Below are positions 1 to 9,257 of a stretch of DNA of 64,000 nt, one piece after another. The DNA comes from Spirochaetia bacterium (GTDB taxonomy: Bacteria > Spirochaetota > Leptospiria > Turneriellales > JAOUOS01), in the NCBI GenBank assembly GCA_029880265.1, contig JAOUOT010000007.1, positions 62,001 through 126,000 on the forward strand, written 5' to 3'. Within the stretch, counting starts at the first letter, position 1. Every line of letters begins with the position of its first letter. The translations under genes and the position numbers were made by a program. Under the pieces are notes generated by a model that searched no databases, had not been told where the DNA came from, and saw only the letters and a program-made list of their open reading frames with translations.

Positions 1-2
1 TA

Positions 3-122
3 ACGGGATTTCCTTTTCAAATAACAATCGGAAAAAATTATTTTGAGAACAAAAAAATCGAATTAAAAATAAGAAAGACTATGCAAAAATCAGAGATGGC
101 GTTTGAAGAGTTGTTCTCATAA
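3..122 (+). CDS. C-terminal end of a class II aminoacyl-tRNA synthetase, probably prolyl-tRNA synthetase (partial)
   Basis: The frame is open from the window edge to a TAA at 120-122, giving about 39 C-terminal residues. They contain GFPFQITIGK, then ENKKIELKIRKT, and end EELFS. This is the layout of the last strands of the class II anticodon-binding domain (G-x-P-x-x-I-x-I-G, then a x-ELK-x-R strand and a final x-EEL helix). ProRS fits best, because of the GK following the strand and the E-x-K/R pair. GlyRS ends in a similar way and cannot be excluded. The stop overlaps the 3' end of the convergent phosphatase gene by 6 bases. Only the tail is visible, so this is an inference from a short match. 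Confidence 0.55.
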   Translation, partial: TGFPFQITIGKNYFENKKIELKIRKTMQKSEMAFEELFS

Positions 123-2327
123 TTTTTTTATCATTATCTCTTTTACTTTTTTAAGGGATTTTTTGACTTCTGCATTTTCAGGGTCAAGAGCCAAAACTTT
201 GTTGAACGCAAGCTTCGCCGCCTCGTATTTTTTTAAATTAGCGTACGCAATGCCCAGATTATTATAAGCCTGAATATATAAAGGCTTTATTTCAATCGCT
301 TTTTTCGCGGCATCGGCAGCCTCTTTAAATTTTCTGTTTTTTATTAGCGCGGTAGAATACCAAAAATAATTTTCAGGATTACCGCTGTCTAACTCAACGC
401 ATTTTTCAAAACATTCAAGAGATTCTTTTTGCTTTTCAAGTTCAAAAGCGACAATGCCCATATTTTTATAGGCGTTCGCGTTTTTATCGTAAAGCCTTAC
501 CGCGTCAGAAAATATCTCAAAAGCTTTTTCTCTTTCTTTTTGCGTAAGTAATTCTATTGCCTCGGCTGTTTTTTCCATAAATTTTCCGTACTTTAGATCA
601 GATTCAATAACCAAAAAAGAGAAATCGTCAGATAAAGACGCGTCTTCTGAAAATTGTTCCAGCTCGCGAAACATTCCATGGACGCAATCGTCAATGGAAT
701 CGTTTTTAAAACGCTTGATAAGCTGTTCAAGCCTGCTATGGCCAAATTCTTCGCCAAGACTATTTTTTAATTTTATTATCCCGTCTGAATATAGAATTAT
801 TCTATCGCCGGGGTATAGACTATCAGATTTTTGAGTATAACGCTTTTTTTCGTCTTCTGCTGCGCCTATAAAAATTCCGTCGGCGTCAATATGCTCAAAT
901 TTACCTTCGTTTCTTCTGTAAATGACAGCCGGATACATAGACGCGTTTGAATAAAATAAGTTATGGGCCTCGTCAAAAGAGAACATACAAGCCGAAATAT
1001 AATCGTCGTCATTTAGTATTTCTATAATTTCATCATTAAGTTGTTTGAAAATCTCGGCCGGATACGAAGATTTTTTTGAAATTTCGCGAAGATAAATTTT
1101 AAAATTTGCGATGTTTATCGGTTTTGAAATACCCAGCCCCGAGCTTTCGCCTAATAAAACCCCGAACTGATTACCAGGAAGCATAATATAGTCATAAAAA
1201 TCGCCGCAAGCCTCTGAAGCCGAAATAACATAGCCTGAAATTTTTAAGCCGTTCCATTCAATTGTTTTTAAGAAGCTCTGTTTTTTTTGCATTTTTTGTA
1301 TATGACTTAAATTCTCTTTCAATTGAGTTTCAGCCGAGATAACCCGCGTTTGAACTTCGCTCATATCTTCTTTTTGCTGGGTAATTTTCTTATCGAATCC
1401 TATACGATAGTTTTTTAAATTTTTTGATATCTCGGCGATATATTCGGCAACCCTAAGCACCTCTCGGTCAAGACCGCCTGGAAAATGAATTTCAGCCATA
1501 GAACTTCTCATTTTTAGCATTGAATTTTTAACGTCATTTAATGAAATACGGGTTGTGTAATATGAAATATGACCCTCGATAAGAGTAAGCAGAGTGCCTC
1601 CGACTAAAAATTCAAAAGCCATGGTTAGCGTATCTCTTTGATAATAAACCAATAAGTTCGAAATAAAAATAAGCAAAACAAATAAAAACGCGAAAACAAG
1701 CATTTTAAACCGAATGCTCGAATAAGAACCCGCTTTTACCGCAATATTTTTTTCGATCATCTTTTGAGCCGAATAAGAACGAGCCGGCATTGTCATGCTC
1801 TCTGAAATAATAACGCTAAAGACCGCCAGTACGCTTAAGGCAATGATGCCCGCATAAAAAAAGTTATTTAACACAGACTGCTCTAGCCCCGCGTAATATA
1901 ATCCCCAGTACCTAAAAACGGCCAAACTTACAGAAAACCAGAAAAGAGAGGCCATGGTAACCGAATAAGGCAGTCTGCTTAAATTTGAATACAATCTTGA
2001 ATATTCGGCGGGCATTAAATTATCGGGAATACTTAAAAAGGTTTTGAATTCCATCAGTTTATTTAAGGATTTTATGTTTTTTCCTATCCCCCCAAAATGC
2101 AATCTGCTAAAAAGACCGAATTGTATTAAATGCAAAAACCATCCGCCTGCGCTTGAAATTAGAAATACTCTCGCATATTCATGACTTATTTCAACGCCGC
2201 CTGATTTCAAGTAATAAAATGCGAAAAAACATCCCGCAAAGATAGAAAAAATATTAAAAAAAGCGGTTGCAAAAGCATAGGAACCGATTTTAGATAATAA
2301 GTTAAAGAAAATATATAATAATTTCAC
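117..2327 (-). CDS. Membrane-anchored SpoIIE/PP2C-type phosphatase with C-terminal TPR repeats
   Basis: The 736-residue protein starts with GTG at 2327, with an AGG about 8 bases upstream. Residues 1-260 hold about six hydrophobic segments, 300-355 a coiled-coil linker, 355-575 a SpoIIE-like PP2C phosphatase domain, and 588-736 about four TPR units. Visible phosphatase motifs are CGDFYDY (374-380), LYSDGI (512-517) and SDDFSFLVI (566-574). The motif that is normally GDVSGxG reads GESSGLG (393-399), so the metal-ligand Asp is Glu. Such phosphatases usually dephosphorylate STAS anti-anti-sigma factors; a STAS gene lies at 20391. The TPRs may dock a partner protein. Fold assignment is secure, but activity is uncertain because of the Asp-to-Glu change. 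Confidence 0.85.
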   Translation of the reverse strand: MKLLYIFFNLLSKIGSYAFATAFFNIFSIFAGCFFAFYYLKSGGVEISHEYARVFLISSAGGWFLHLIQFGLFSRLHFGGIGKNIKSLNKLMEFKTFLSIPDNLMPAEYSRLYSNLSRLPYSVTMASLFWFSVSLAVFRYWGLYYAGLEQSVLNNFFYAGIIALSVLAVFSVIISESMTMPARSYSAQKMIEKNIAVKAGSYSSIRFKMLVFAFLFVLLIFISNLLVYYQRDTLTMAFEFLVGGTLLTLIEGHISYYTTRISLNDVKNSMLKMRSSMAEIHFPGGLDREVLRVAEYIAEISKNLKNYRIGFDKKITQQKEDMSEVQTRVISAETQLKENLSHIQKMQKKQSFLKTIEWNGLKISGYVISASEACGDFYDYIMLPGNQFGVLLGESSGLGISKPINIANFKIYLREISKKSSYPAEIFKQLNDEIIEILNDDDYISACMFSFDEAHNLFYSNASMYPAVIYRRNEGKFEHIDADGIFIGAAEDEKKRYTQKSDSLYPGDRIILYSDGIIKLKNSLGEEFGHSRLEQLIKRFKNDSIDDCVHGMFRELEQFSEDASLSDDFSFLVIESDLKYGKFMEKTAEAIELLTQKEREKAFEIFSDAVRLYDKNANAYKNMGIVAFELEKQKESLECFEKCVELDSGNPENYFWYSTALIKNRKFKEAADAAKKAIEIKPLYIQAYNNLGIAYANLKKYEAAKLAFNKVLALDPENAEVKKSLKKVKEIMIKKL

Positions 2328-2375
2328 GATAAAAGCCTGTTTCTTCCCTTTTTATATCGGCAGTTTTGGGCTTTT

Positions 2376-3194
2376 TTAAAATTCGTTTTTAAGTTTCTCG
2401 AGAGCTTGTCTGCCCGAAAATACAGAGTTGTTTTGGTATAAAGCCGGTAGTTGATGAATGTTTTTTTCTTTCATCAACCGCTTTCTTTCTAAAAAAATGT
2501 TTTCTGCTTCTATAGACTGTATACAAGAGAGAAATTCCTGACGGTTTATTCTGGCTCTGTCTGCAAAACTCATAAGATTTTTCATTGCCATATTTATTTC
2601 GTTTGTTGTTCTTGAAGACGAATCTTTTGAGTTTTGATTATCGGGCATATTTTGATTTATTTTTTTTCTAAACAGACCTTTAAAACCGCTAAATCTCTCT
2701 TTTAACATTCTTCTTTTATCTTCCAGAGGGTTGCCCGTCAAGCCGCTGTTATTCATATAATTATATCTTAAAAATTCGGTGAGCTTCTCATAATTAGCCG
2801 CGCAGATCGCGCCTTTTGATATTAACTCGTCTGATTTTCCCTGAGGTACATGAAAATATTTCTTTTGATTTTCAGCAGACAGTTCCATTATTCTATGAAT
2901 CTCTGAAAATGCGCTTTTACACAAAGGGCAGTTGAAATTATAGAAAATAAAAAAATCAACTTCTTTTAAATCGCTAATATTGATATTCTCTGAAAATGAA
3001 AAATTTCTTTTTTGAATTTCAGGGTTTTGGTTTTGTTCGGTTGTCAGATTTCTATTTGCGGGAGATTGAAATGTTTTTGCCGTTTGAAAGACTTCTACAA
3101 TACCCCATATAATAAAATATACTATCCCCGCAAAAACAAGGCCTAAGAGCGCAAAAAAGAAATATTTTTTATATTTTATAAAAATCTCTTTCAT
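2376..3194 (-). CDS. Membrane-anchored thioredoxin-fold protein with CPLC motif
   Basis: The 272-residue protein has an N-terminal membrane anchor (about 11-33), a low-complexity Asn/Gln-rich linker, and a thioredoxin-like domain. The strand FFIFYNFNCPLCKS (81-94) carries a CPLC active-site pair at 89-92. LPALYQN near residue 250 supplies the cis-proline expected opposite it. The insert between these is long and helical, as in DsbA/DsbG-type proteins. The likely role is thiol-disulfide exchange in the periplasm, substrate unknown. The gene lies 48 bases upstream of the phosphatase gene on the same strand, so the two may be co-transcribed. CPLC is not the usual DsbA CPHC or thioredoxin CGPC. 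No Shine-Dalgarno sequence is visible before the ATG. Confidence 0.7.
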   Translation of the reverse strand: MKEIFIKYKKYFFFALLGLVFAGIVYFIIWGIVEVFQTAKTFQSPANRNLTTEQNQNPEIQKRNFSFSENINISDLKEVDFFIFYNFNCPLCKSAFSEIHRIMELSAENQKKYFHVPQGKSDELISKGAICAANYEKLTEFLRYNYMNNSGLTGNPLEDKRRMLKERFSGFKGLFRKKINQNMPDNQNSKDSSSRTTNEINMAMKNLMSFADRARINRQEFLSCIQSIEAENIFLERKRLMKEKNIHQLPALYQNNSVFSGRQALEKLKNEF

Positions 3195-3282
3195 AATAGA
3201 AGGAATAAACCGTTTTCAGTATTCGCGAATTATAACTGTAAACACAGTCTTGAAGATACAACGATCTTGTAAAGAATATTTA

Positions 3283-3313
3283 TTGACAAATAGAAAAATG
3301 AATAATTTATGAT
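3283..3313 (+). promoter_or_regulatory. Putative sigma-70 promoter
   Basis: TTGACA (3283-3288) and TATGAT (3308-3313) are separated by 19 bases, about 95 bases before the CsgG-like gene at 3408. The -35 is perfect, but the spacing is longer than the ideal 17, so this is only a candidate. Confidence 0.35.
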
Positions 3314-3407
3314 AATAACCGATCATTAAACGCTCATCTTCTTTTTTCATTGGAAATTTTTAAATATAAAGTTTCAATGAATTCAACTTTGAACATAGGA
3401 ACAAAAT

Positions 3408-4520
3408 TTGAAAACCTTTGATTTTATGAAAAAGATATTCATTATAGGAATATTTTTAAGCTTTGCTGTATCATTAGAATCTGCTGAGCTTAAAAAAGTA
3501 TTAATTATGGATATTATTAACATAGAAAAAAATTCTAATTATCAATATCTTGAAGTTTCGATAACCGATGCGGTTGCTCAGTCTTTAAAAGAGAAATTTG
3601 CCTTCAAAGAGGCAGAAAAAAAGCAGCTGGAAAATTTAGCCGAAGAAAACTATTTTTATAGAGACGATTTTTATACAAAATCTATCGCTATGAATACCGG
3701 CCTTTTATCAAAACAAGATGTCGTAATATCGGGAGGTTTTAAAATTATTTCGTCTGAAAAGGCTAAGTCGTCTGCGCTTAAAAAAGAGAAAGGAACAGAA
3801 ATTATTGCCACTAAAATTTGCATTTTAGATATTGCTAAAAAAAAAGTTATTGCAGAGTTTGTCGAAGAAGGCCCTGCTGATAGCAGAATATTTGAATCTG
3901 TAGAAAAAATAGCCGTTAGAATTTCTCAAGAGGCAAAAGCGGTGCTTCCTAGCCGTGAAGACTGGGAAAAAAAAGGAATTTCTACAGTTTCTGACGAACA
4001 ATGGTTTGAACGATTTGTTTTTGGTATTCGTATAGGAGGCGGTATATATTTTAACGGCTGGGCCTCTCATTTTAAGTTAAAGCAGCCTTCTCTAGGCCTT
4101 TCAATTTCATTTTATATTCCCGTTTTATGGGAAAAGCTATTATTTCAAGTTGATTTTATTCAGGCCGAACATGTTCTTAAAAAAGAAGCTGTCACTGTTT
4201 TAAATGCAATGGATCTAACATTAAACGCCTCTAATTATTTTTTAGCTGGAAACTTTATGTTCGACTATCATTTTTGGGGAGATTTTAACCTTTACCCGAA
4301 ACTTGGCGCAGGATATGCTTTGCAACAGACGCAAATAACTGGCAGTTTAAATTCAACGTCCAATAATTCTTTCCCTATAATTGAGGGCGGGCTCGAAACA
4401 ACGTATAAAATTAACCGCCAATTAAGCGCCGTCTTGGCTTTTCAAACATTTATGGAAATTGAAAAAGGCGTATATACTTACTTTAACAATTTGAATTTAG
4501 GAATAAATTATGGGCTATAG
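3408..4520 (+). CDS. CsgG/FlgO-like envelope protein with C-terminal beta-barrel-like region
   Basis: The 370-residue protein has a signal peptide (hydrophobic run followed by LESAEL). Residues 27-175 resemble the CsgG/FlgO family: a beta strand KKVLIMDI, a helix with VTD-like ITDAVAQSLKEKF, then a strand DVVISGGFKI, which corresponds to the family's 'recalled as an old level, report/strand' core. The second half alternates aromatic and glycine-rich strands and ends LNLGINYGL, as outer membrane barrels do. The TTG start at 3408 has AGGA at 3397-3400, seven bases upstream. An in-frame ATG at 3426 gives the same signal peptide but lacks a ribosome site. It lies 20 bases upstream of the giant lipoprotein gene, so an operon is likely. 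The function is not known; assembly or export of the neighbouring lipoprotein is speculation. Confidence 0.6.
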   Translation: MKTFDFMKKIFIIGIFLSFAVSLESAELKKVLIMDIINIEKNSNYQYLEVSITDAVAQSLKEKFAFKEAEKKQLENLAEENYFYRDDFYTKSIAMNTGLLSKQDVVISGGFKIISSEKAKSSALKKEKGTEIIATKICILDIAKKKVIAEFVEEGPADSRIFESVEKIAVRISQEAKAVLPSREDWEKKGISTVSDEQWFERFVFGIRIGGGIYFNGWASHFKLKQPSLGLSISFYIPVLWEKLLFQVDFIQAEHVLKKEAVTVLNAMDLTLNASNYFLAGNFMFDYHFWGDFNLYPKLGAGYALQQTQITGSLNSTSNNSFPIIEGGLETTYKINRQLSAVLAFQTFMEIEKGVYTYFNNLNLGINYGL

Positions 4521-4540
4521 TCTAAAATCAGGAGAAAATA

Positions 4541-7500
4541 ATGAAACCATATAAAATTACAGCGACAATAATCTTATTAATATTTCTGCAATCATGCAGC
4601 GGCGTTTCAACCGACGATCTTTTAAATGGCGAATCTTTGAGCCAATTTCAAGACACCACTCCTCCGAATATTTTATCTCCTGCAGACGGCTCAACGATTG
4701 GTCTTTCGGCGGTGTTACAATGGACAAGCAAAGCAGGGGCCTCTTCTTATACCGTTGAAGTCGCCACAGACAGCGCTTTTACCTTGCCCATTACGGGAAG
4801 TCCTTTTACGGTTAACGCGCCCACTACGTCTTATACCCTTGACTTAACGACGATAGGAGGCAATACTTATTTCTGGAGAGTCGCCGCCGATACCACCGAG
4901 GCGGGCCAGTATGGGCAGGCCTCATTTAACGCTATTGATAATATTATTTATGTTTATTGCGACGCGATAGAAGCAGATTGTTCATCATTATCGGCAAACT
5001 CTACCGCGGTAGGAACAAAGTCTAATCCCTATAAATCGATTTCTTACGCACTTTCAAGAGCTTCTGTTCTGGGAATCTACGAAGTGCGCGTTGCCTCAAG
5101 AGATACTATCGGAACGCCATATGAAGAAATTATAGCCATAAGAGACGGTATAAATATCTACGGAGGCTATTATGTCGATTTTAGTACCCGCGATTTCGCG
5201 AACCCTACGGTAGTCAGCAGCAATTCTTCATTTGTAGCGTTTGCTCAAAATATTTTCATGACGACCGTAATTGACGGATTTGTTTTTATAAACAATTCTA
5301 CGAGCCTTGAAGTAACGTACGGGGTTAAAACAGATAACTGTTCAAGCGGTCTTATTTTTAATGACGTTACCATAAACGGCGGTTCAGGCAATCAATCTTA
5401 CGGGTTATATAATATAAACTCTTCTTATGTCAATGTGACGAACAGCGCAATTACAACGGGAAATTCCAGTATAGGCGCTACAGGCGTTTTTAATGACCCA
5501 ACGTCTGCGCCTGTCTTAACGTCTGTTACCGTAACCACAGGTACGGCGCCTACGACATCTCTTATTACAAACGCAAGCTATGCCGATACTTCGCCTCCAA
5601 ACGCTTTAGGTCCCGCCGACGGTTCAGAAGTAAGTTTAACGCCTACAATTGTATGGACATCTAAATCAGGCGCGGCGGAGTATTATGTTGAAATTGCCAC
5701 CGACAGCAGTTTCGTATCGCCTATTTCAGGCAGTCCTTTTACGGTTTTGGCCCCTGCTACTTCATATACGGCAGATTTGACATCCTATGGCGGCGGCACA
5801 TATTATTGGCGTGTTAGAGCCGATACAACCGAAGCCAGCCAGTATGCAAGCGGTTATTTTATTGTATTAGACGAGTTTATTTATGTGTATTGCGTAGCTG
5901 ATACTACATGCTCTGACGAAGGAACAACTGGAACGCTAAATAATCCTTATCAAACAGCTGCAAAGGGCGTTTCAGAAGCCTATCGGCTCGGCAAATCTGA
6001 GGTGCGTATTGCCTCTAGAGGCGCCGGAATAGATACCACATATGAAGGCACTGTCGTGTTAAAAGAAGGCGTTACCATATATGGCGGGTATGACGCTTCA
6101 TTTTCAATTCGCGATCCGGCCATAAACAGAACAATATTATCAAGTAATGGAAATTTTGTTATTTATGCGGCAGATATATTTCTCACAACGATTGTCGACG
6201 GGGTAGAAATTAAAAATACGGCTGTCGGTTTAACAACTACGATTGCCGTCAAGACAGATAATTGTTCAAACGATTTACAGTTTAATAATGTATTAATAAA
6301 CGGCGGTTCAGGCTCAACGGCTTACGGTATGTATAACACAAATTACGCCCAGCCCTATCTTTTTCAAAGTTCTGTTACCACAAATAATACCTCTACCCGA
6401 AGTATAGGCATCTACAATAACCTGGGTTCTTTCCCCTTGCTTGAAAATTCTTTTATAACTACCGGCGCATCGGGTACAACGATTGGCGTCTTAAATGAAC
6501 AAAGCAGTTCATCTGGAACCGTTATGCTAAATAGCGAGGTCATTCCGCTAAATGCGCAGACCTTTTCTGCAGGTATAAGCGGCAATAATTCTTTGCCCGG
6601 GGGCGACGTAAGCATATACAATAGTTATATAACTTCGGGAGATGTTACCCTCGGACCCGCTTACGCAATATATGCAGAAAATGGAACGGTAACCGATAGT
6701 ATTATCTCAACAGGAACGGGAACTATTTTTACGGGTATTTATTTTGAAAACCCGTCGGGCGTTGAATCTGTCAATATCAGCAATAACATTGTAACAACGA
6801 GCAATACATCTGCAACAGGAAGCGGAATTTATCTTGGTCATAATAATATTTTAGACAACTTTCTGGTGTCTAATAATACAATTGGCATAGAAGGAAACGA
6901 TTCTAAAGGAATTGAAATTAGCGCTGATGCGGCTTCAAACCAGCAGTTGAAAATTGATAATAATATTATATATAGCAAAAGCGGCAGCGAGACAACAGCC
7001 ATTAAAACAGGCTCGGCTGTTATCACGACAATGGATAATAATATTAATCTCGGCGCGAGCAGTTTTTTAAACTATAATGGCGCAAGCTATGCCGAAACAT
7101 GTTCAGCATTAAATACGCAGGGAACGGGTACATTCGGGGGATGGGATTTTGCAAGTCTTGCTTTTGAAACAAAAAATAACCTGAACACCCGAATAAACGG
7201 GTACGGCGAATCATATCTTAAAGATATCTATGGTAACGGCAATACAATTATTCTTGCAACCTATGGCTCAGGAATCGCAGTTTCAACAGACGGGGGCGCA
7301 ACATGGAGCCATCGCATTTCGCCTGATAGCGGTTTAGAGTCAAACTATATTGAAGAATTCTGGACAAACGGATCAACTATTTATGCAGCTACTTCATATG
7401 GATTCGCTTCTGGCAGCAGTTCTTTTACCAATTATATTTCAGGCTTGCCAAGTACCAACTTAAGAAGTTTATTTTACAATGGCACTATCTATGTAGGCAC

Positions 7501-9106
7501 AAGCAGCGGTTTTGCGTGGTCGTCTAATGGCGGGTCAAGCTGGACAACACGCACAACGGCTGAAGGCTTAATTTATAATGAGGTATACAGTTCATATGTA
7601 AGCGGCTCAAATATCTATGTGGGTACGGGTTATGGAACATCGGTATCTACAAATTCGGGCGCAAGTTTTACAATAAATGCGAATACCGGGAATGGTTTGG
7701 GAGGAAGTACCGTTTATGCAATTTGGGGTAACGGAAGTACCGTATATGCCGGCACAACTGGGGGATTTTCAATTTCAACGAATAACGGCGCCAGTTATAC
7801 AAATAAAACGACGGCAAACGGACTTCCTGCAAATAATATTTATGATATGATTGTAAACGGCTCTACGATCTATGTGGCAACATCTGGGGGCGTTGGCGTC
7901 TCTTACAACGGCGGTTCGACATTTTCTACCCTTTATACCAGTCGTACTACCCATAGAATTTATAAAACCGGTTCGAATATTTACGCGGCCAATTATGACA
8001 GTTACGCCTATTCTCATGACAACGGCTCAAGCTGGACAACCGTATATTCTGCAGATGGTTTAAACAGAAACATTCAAAATATGTATATATCGGGAAATAC
8101 AGTGTACGCGGCAACGGATCCGGGAGGTCTCGCTATTTCAACAGACGGCGGAAATACATTTATAAATAAAACTCCAGATAACGGTTTCTCCTCTGCCTCT
8201 GCGCTTGATGTGAAGGTACAAGAAGGTATTATCTATGCTGTATCATGGGATGGTTTGTACACTTCAACTGACAAAGGCGCTAGCTTTACAAAAATATATA
8301 GTATAAATAATATAGAACATTTAGAAATTGACGGAAATAATATTTATTTGGGCAAAGGTTACGGAGAACTTTATGTCTCAAATGACGGCGGCGCTACATT
8401 TAATCAGAAGCTAAGCGGCCTTAATAATATTTATGATTTATTTGTGGATCATTCTAACTCGACATTATATGTGGCGACAGAAGATTGGGTTGGGAGCGCT
8501 GTCCATGATTTATATGTTTCTACCGACAATGGCGCAACTTTTTATACCATCAATTTTTCAAGTCAGATAAATACAGTTTACGCTAAAAGCGATAACTTAT
8601 ATGTAGGTACCGAAACCGGACTTTATTATTCTGCCGACGGGGGAAGTTCATTTGATCCTAAAAAGACAACATCAGATGGTTTAATGGATAACAGAGTTCA
8701 TGATATTGCGGCTTCGGGCGCTAATCTCTATGTATTAACCTTAGACGGGTTGACTATTTTTGTAAACGGATGGATAGAATACTATCAATATTCAATGAGC
8801 CAAAAATATGATATTTCTGTAGATGGCTCGAGATTATTTATTGCAGGCGGCTGGAATGGTCTTGCAATTAATAAACCCTGTACCGCTCTTTTTACAACTC
8901 CGACAACCGCCGGCAATAAAACAGGTACATCTGTTGCCGATCTTTTTGCCTCAGGCTTCAGTTCGATTGACCCTTCTACATGGTTAATACTTGGCAGCGG
9001 TCCCGCTGACCTTGATACTTCGGGCGGCTGGACTCCAGGGGATATCGGCGCAGATGCGGTAAACGCTGGCGTTTCGGCGGGCATAACGCCGGGGGCGGGG
9101 TGGTAA
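4541..9106 (+). CDS. Giant surface lipoprotein with fn3-like, beta-helix and Asp-box repeats
   Basis: The 1521-residue product has a lipoprotein signal ending LQSC, with lipid Cys19, and a good ribosome site AGGAGA at 4530-4535. Residues 38-348 and 349-660 are a tandem duplication. Each unit has an fn3-like domain (PPNxLxPADGS at its start, a YWRV strand) followed by a right-handed beta-helix region, with a further helix stretch to about 880. Residues about 890-1440 carry eleven Asp-box sequences of the form S-x-D/N-G-G-x-S/T-W/F, typical of BNR/YCF48-like propellers. The C-terminal tail contains DIGAD, as at the end of many beta-helix proteins. It is predicted to be lipid-anchored and surface-exposed, perhaps binding glycans or protein; no catalytic motif was recognised. 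It follows the CsgG-like gene by 20 bases. Confidence 0.8.
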   Translation: MKPYKITATIILLIFLQSCSGVSTDDLLNGESLSQFQDTTPPNILSPADGSTIGLSAVLQWTSKAGASSYTVEVATDSAFTLPITGSPFTVNAPTTSYTLDLTTIGGNTYFWRVAADTTEAGQYGQASFNAIDNIIYVYCDAIEADCSSLSANSTAVGTKSNPYKSISYALSRASVLGIYEVRVASRDTIGTPYEEIIAIRDGINIYGGYYVDFSTRDFANPTVVSSNSSFVAFAQNIFMTTVIDGFVFINNSTSLEVTYGVKTDNCSSGLIFNDVTINGGSGNQSYGLYNINSSYVNVTNSAITTGNSSIGATGVFNDPTSAPVLTSVTVTTGTAPTTSLITNASYADTSPPNALGPADGSEVSLTPTIVWTSKSGAAEYYVEIATDSSFVSPISGSPFTVLAPATSYTADLTSYGGGTYYWRVRADTTEASQYASGYFIVLDEFIYVYCVADTTCSDEGTTGTLNNPYQTAAKGVSEAYRLGKSEVRIASRGAGIDTTYEGTVVLKEGVTIYGGYDASFSIRDPAINRTILSSNGNFVIYAADIFLTTIVDGVEIKNTAVGLTTTIAVKTDNCSNDLQFNNVLINGGSGSTAYGMYNTNYAQPYLFQSSVTTNNTSTRSIGIYNNLGSFPLLENSFITTGASGTTIGVLNEQSSSSGTVMLNSEVIPLNAQTFSAGISGNNSLPGGDVSIYNSYITSGDVTLGPAYAIYAENGTVTDSIISTGTGTIFTGIYFENPSGVESVNISNNIVTTSNTSATGSGIYLGHNNILDNFLVSNNTIGIEGNDSKGIEISADAASNQQLKIDNNIIYSKSGSETTAIKTGSAVITTMDNNINLGASSFLNYNGASYAETCSALNTQGTGTFGGWDFASLAFETKNNLNTRINGYGESYLKDIYGNGNTIILATYGSGIAVSTDGGATWSHRISPDSGLESNYIEEFWTNGSTIYAATSYGFASGSSSFTNYISGLPSTNLRSLFYNGTIYVGTSSGFAWSSNGGSSWTTRTTAEGLIYNEVYSSYVSGSNIYVGTGYGTSVSTNSGASFTINANTGNGLGGSTVYAIWGNGSTVYAGTTGGFSISTNNGASYTNKTTANGLPANNIYDMIVNGSTIYVATSGGVGVSYNGGSTFSTLYTSRTTHRIYKTGSNIYAANYDSYAYSHDNGSSWTTVYSADGLNRNIQNMYISGNTVYAATDPGGLAISTDGGNTFINKTPDNGFSSASALDVKVQEGIIYAVSWDGLYTSTDKGASFTKIYSINNIEHLEIDGNNIYLGKGYGELYVSNDGGATFNQKLSGLNNIYDLFVDHSNSTLYVATEDWVGSAVHDLYVSTDNGATFYTINFSSQINTVYAKSDNLYVGTETGLYYSADGGSSFDPKKTTSDGLMDNRVHDIAASGANLYVLTLDGLTIFVNGWIEYYQYSMSQKYDISVDGSRLFIAGGWNGLAINKPCTALFTTPTTAGNKTGTSVADLFASGFSSIDPSTWLILGSGPADLDTSGGWTPGDIGADAVNAGVSAGITPGAGW
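4652..6517 (+). repeat. Tandem intragenic duplication, unit 933 bp
   Basis: The segment beginning at 4652 and the one beginning at 5585 encode the same domain order with clear protein similarity: DTTPPN-type start, WTSK(A/S)GA, ATDSxF, GSPFTV, YxWRV, then the VYC and NPY stretches and TDNCS. The offset is 933 bases, exactly 311 codons, so the frame is kept. The copies have diverged at the DNA level. Confidence 0.8.
7283..8653 (+). repeat. Eleven Asp-box (BNR-type) repeats
   Basis: Sequences such as STDGGATW, SSNGGSSW, STNNGASY, SHDNGSSW, SNDGGATF and SADGGSSF recur about every 40-50 residues, each preceded by a strand ending in IYxGT/YAAT. I counted eleven. They predict one or two beta-propellers inside the giant lipoprotein. 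Confidence 0.75.
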
Positions 9107-9257
9107 ATCTATATAGCGCCTAAAAAGAAATTCTGCTTTAACGCAAACAATTGAAAACGCCTTGACAGAATACTTAAAAAAGAAAATCTTAAAAAAAAAG
9201 ACTTCAGACTTTTCAATGAATTAAAAGTTAAAAATCTTCTGGTATAGGTAAAAAAGA

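Noticed and set aside
6412-9084. Several open frames antisense to the giant lipoprotein gene
   Set aside because: They overlap a clear coding frame, lack ribosome sites and have no recognisable protein pattern; they are caused by the repeat composition.
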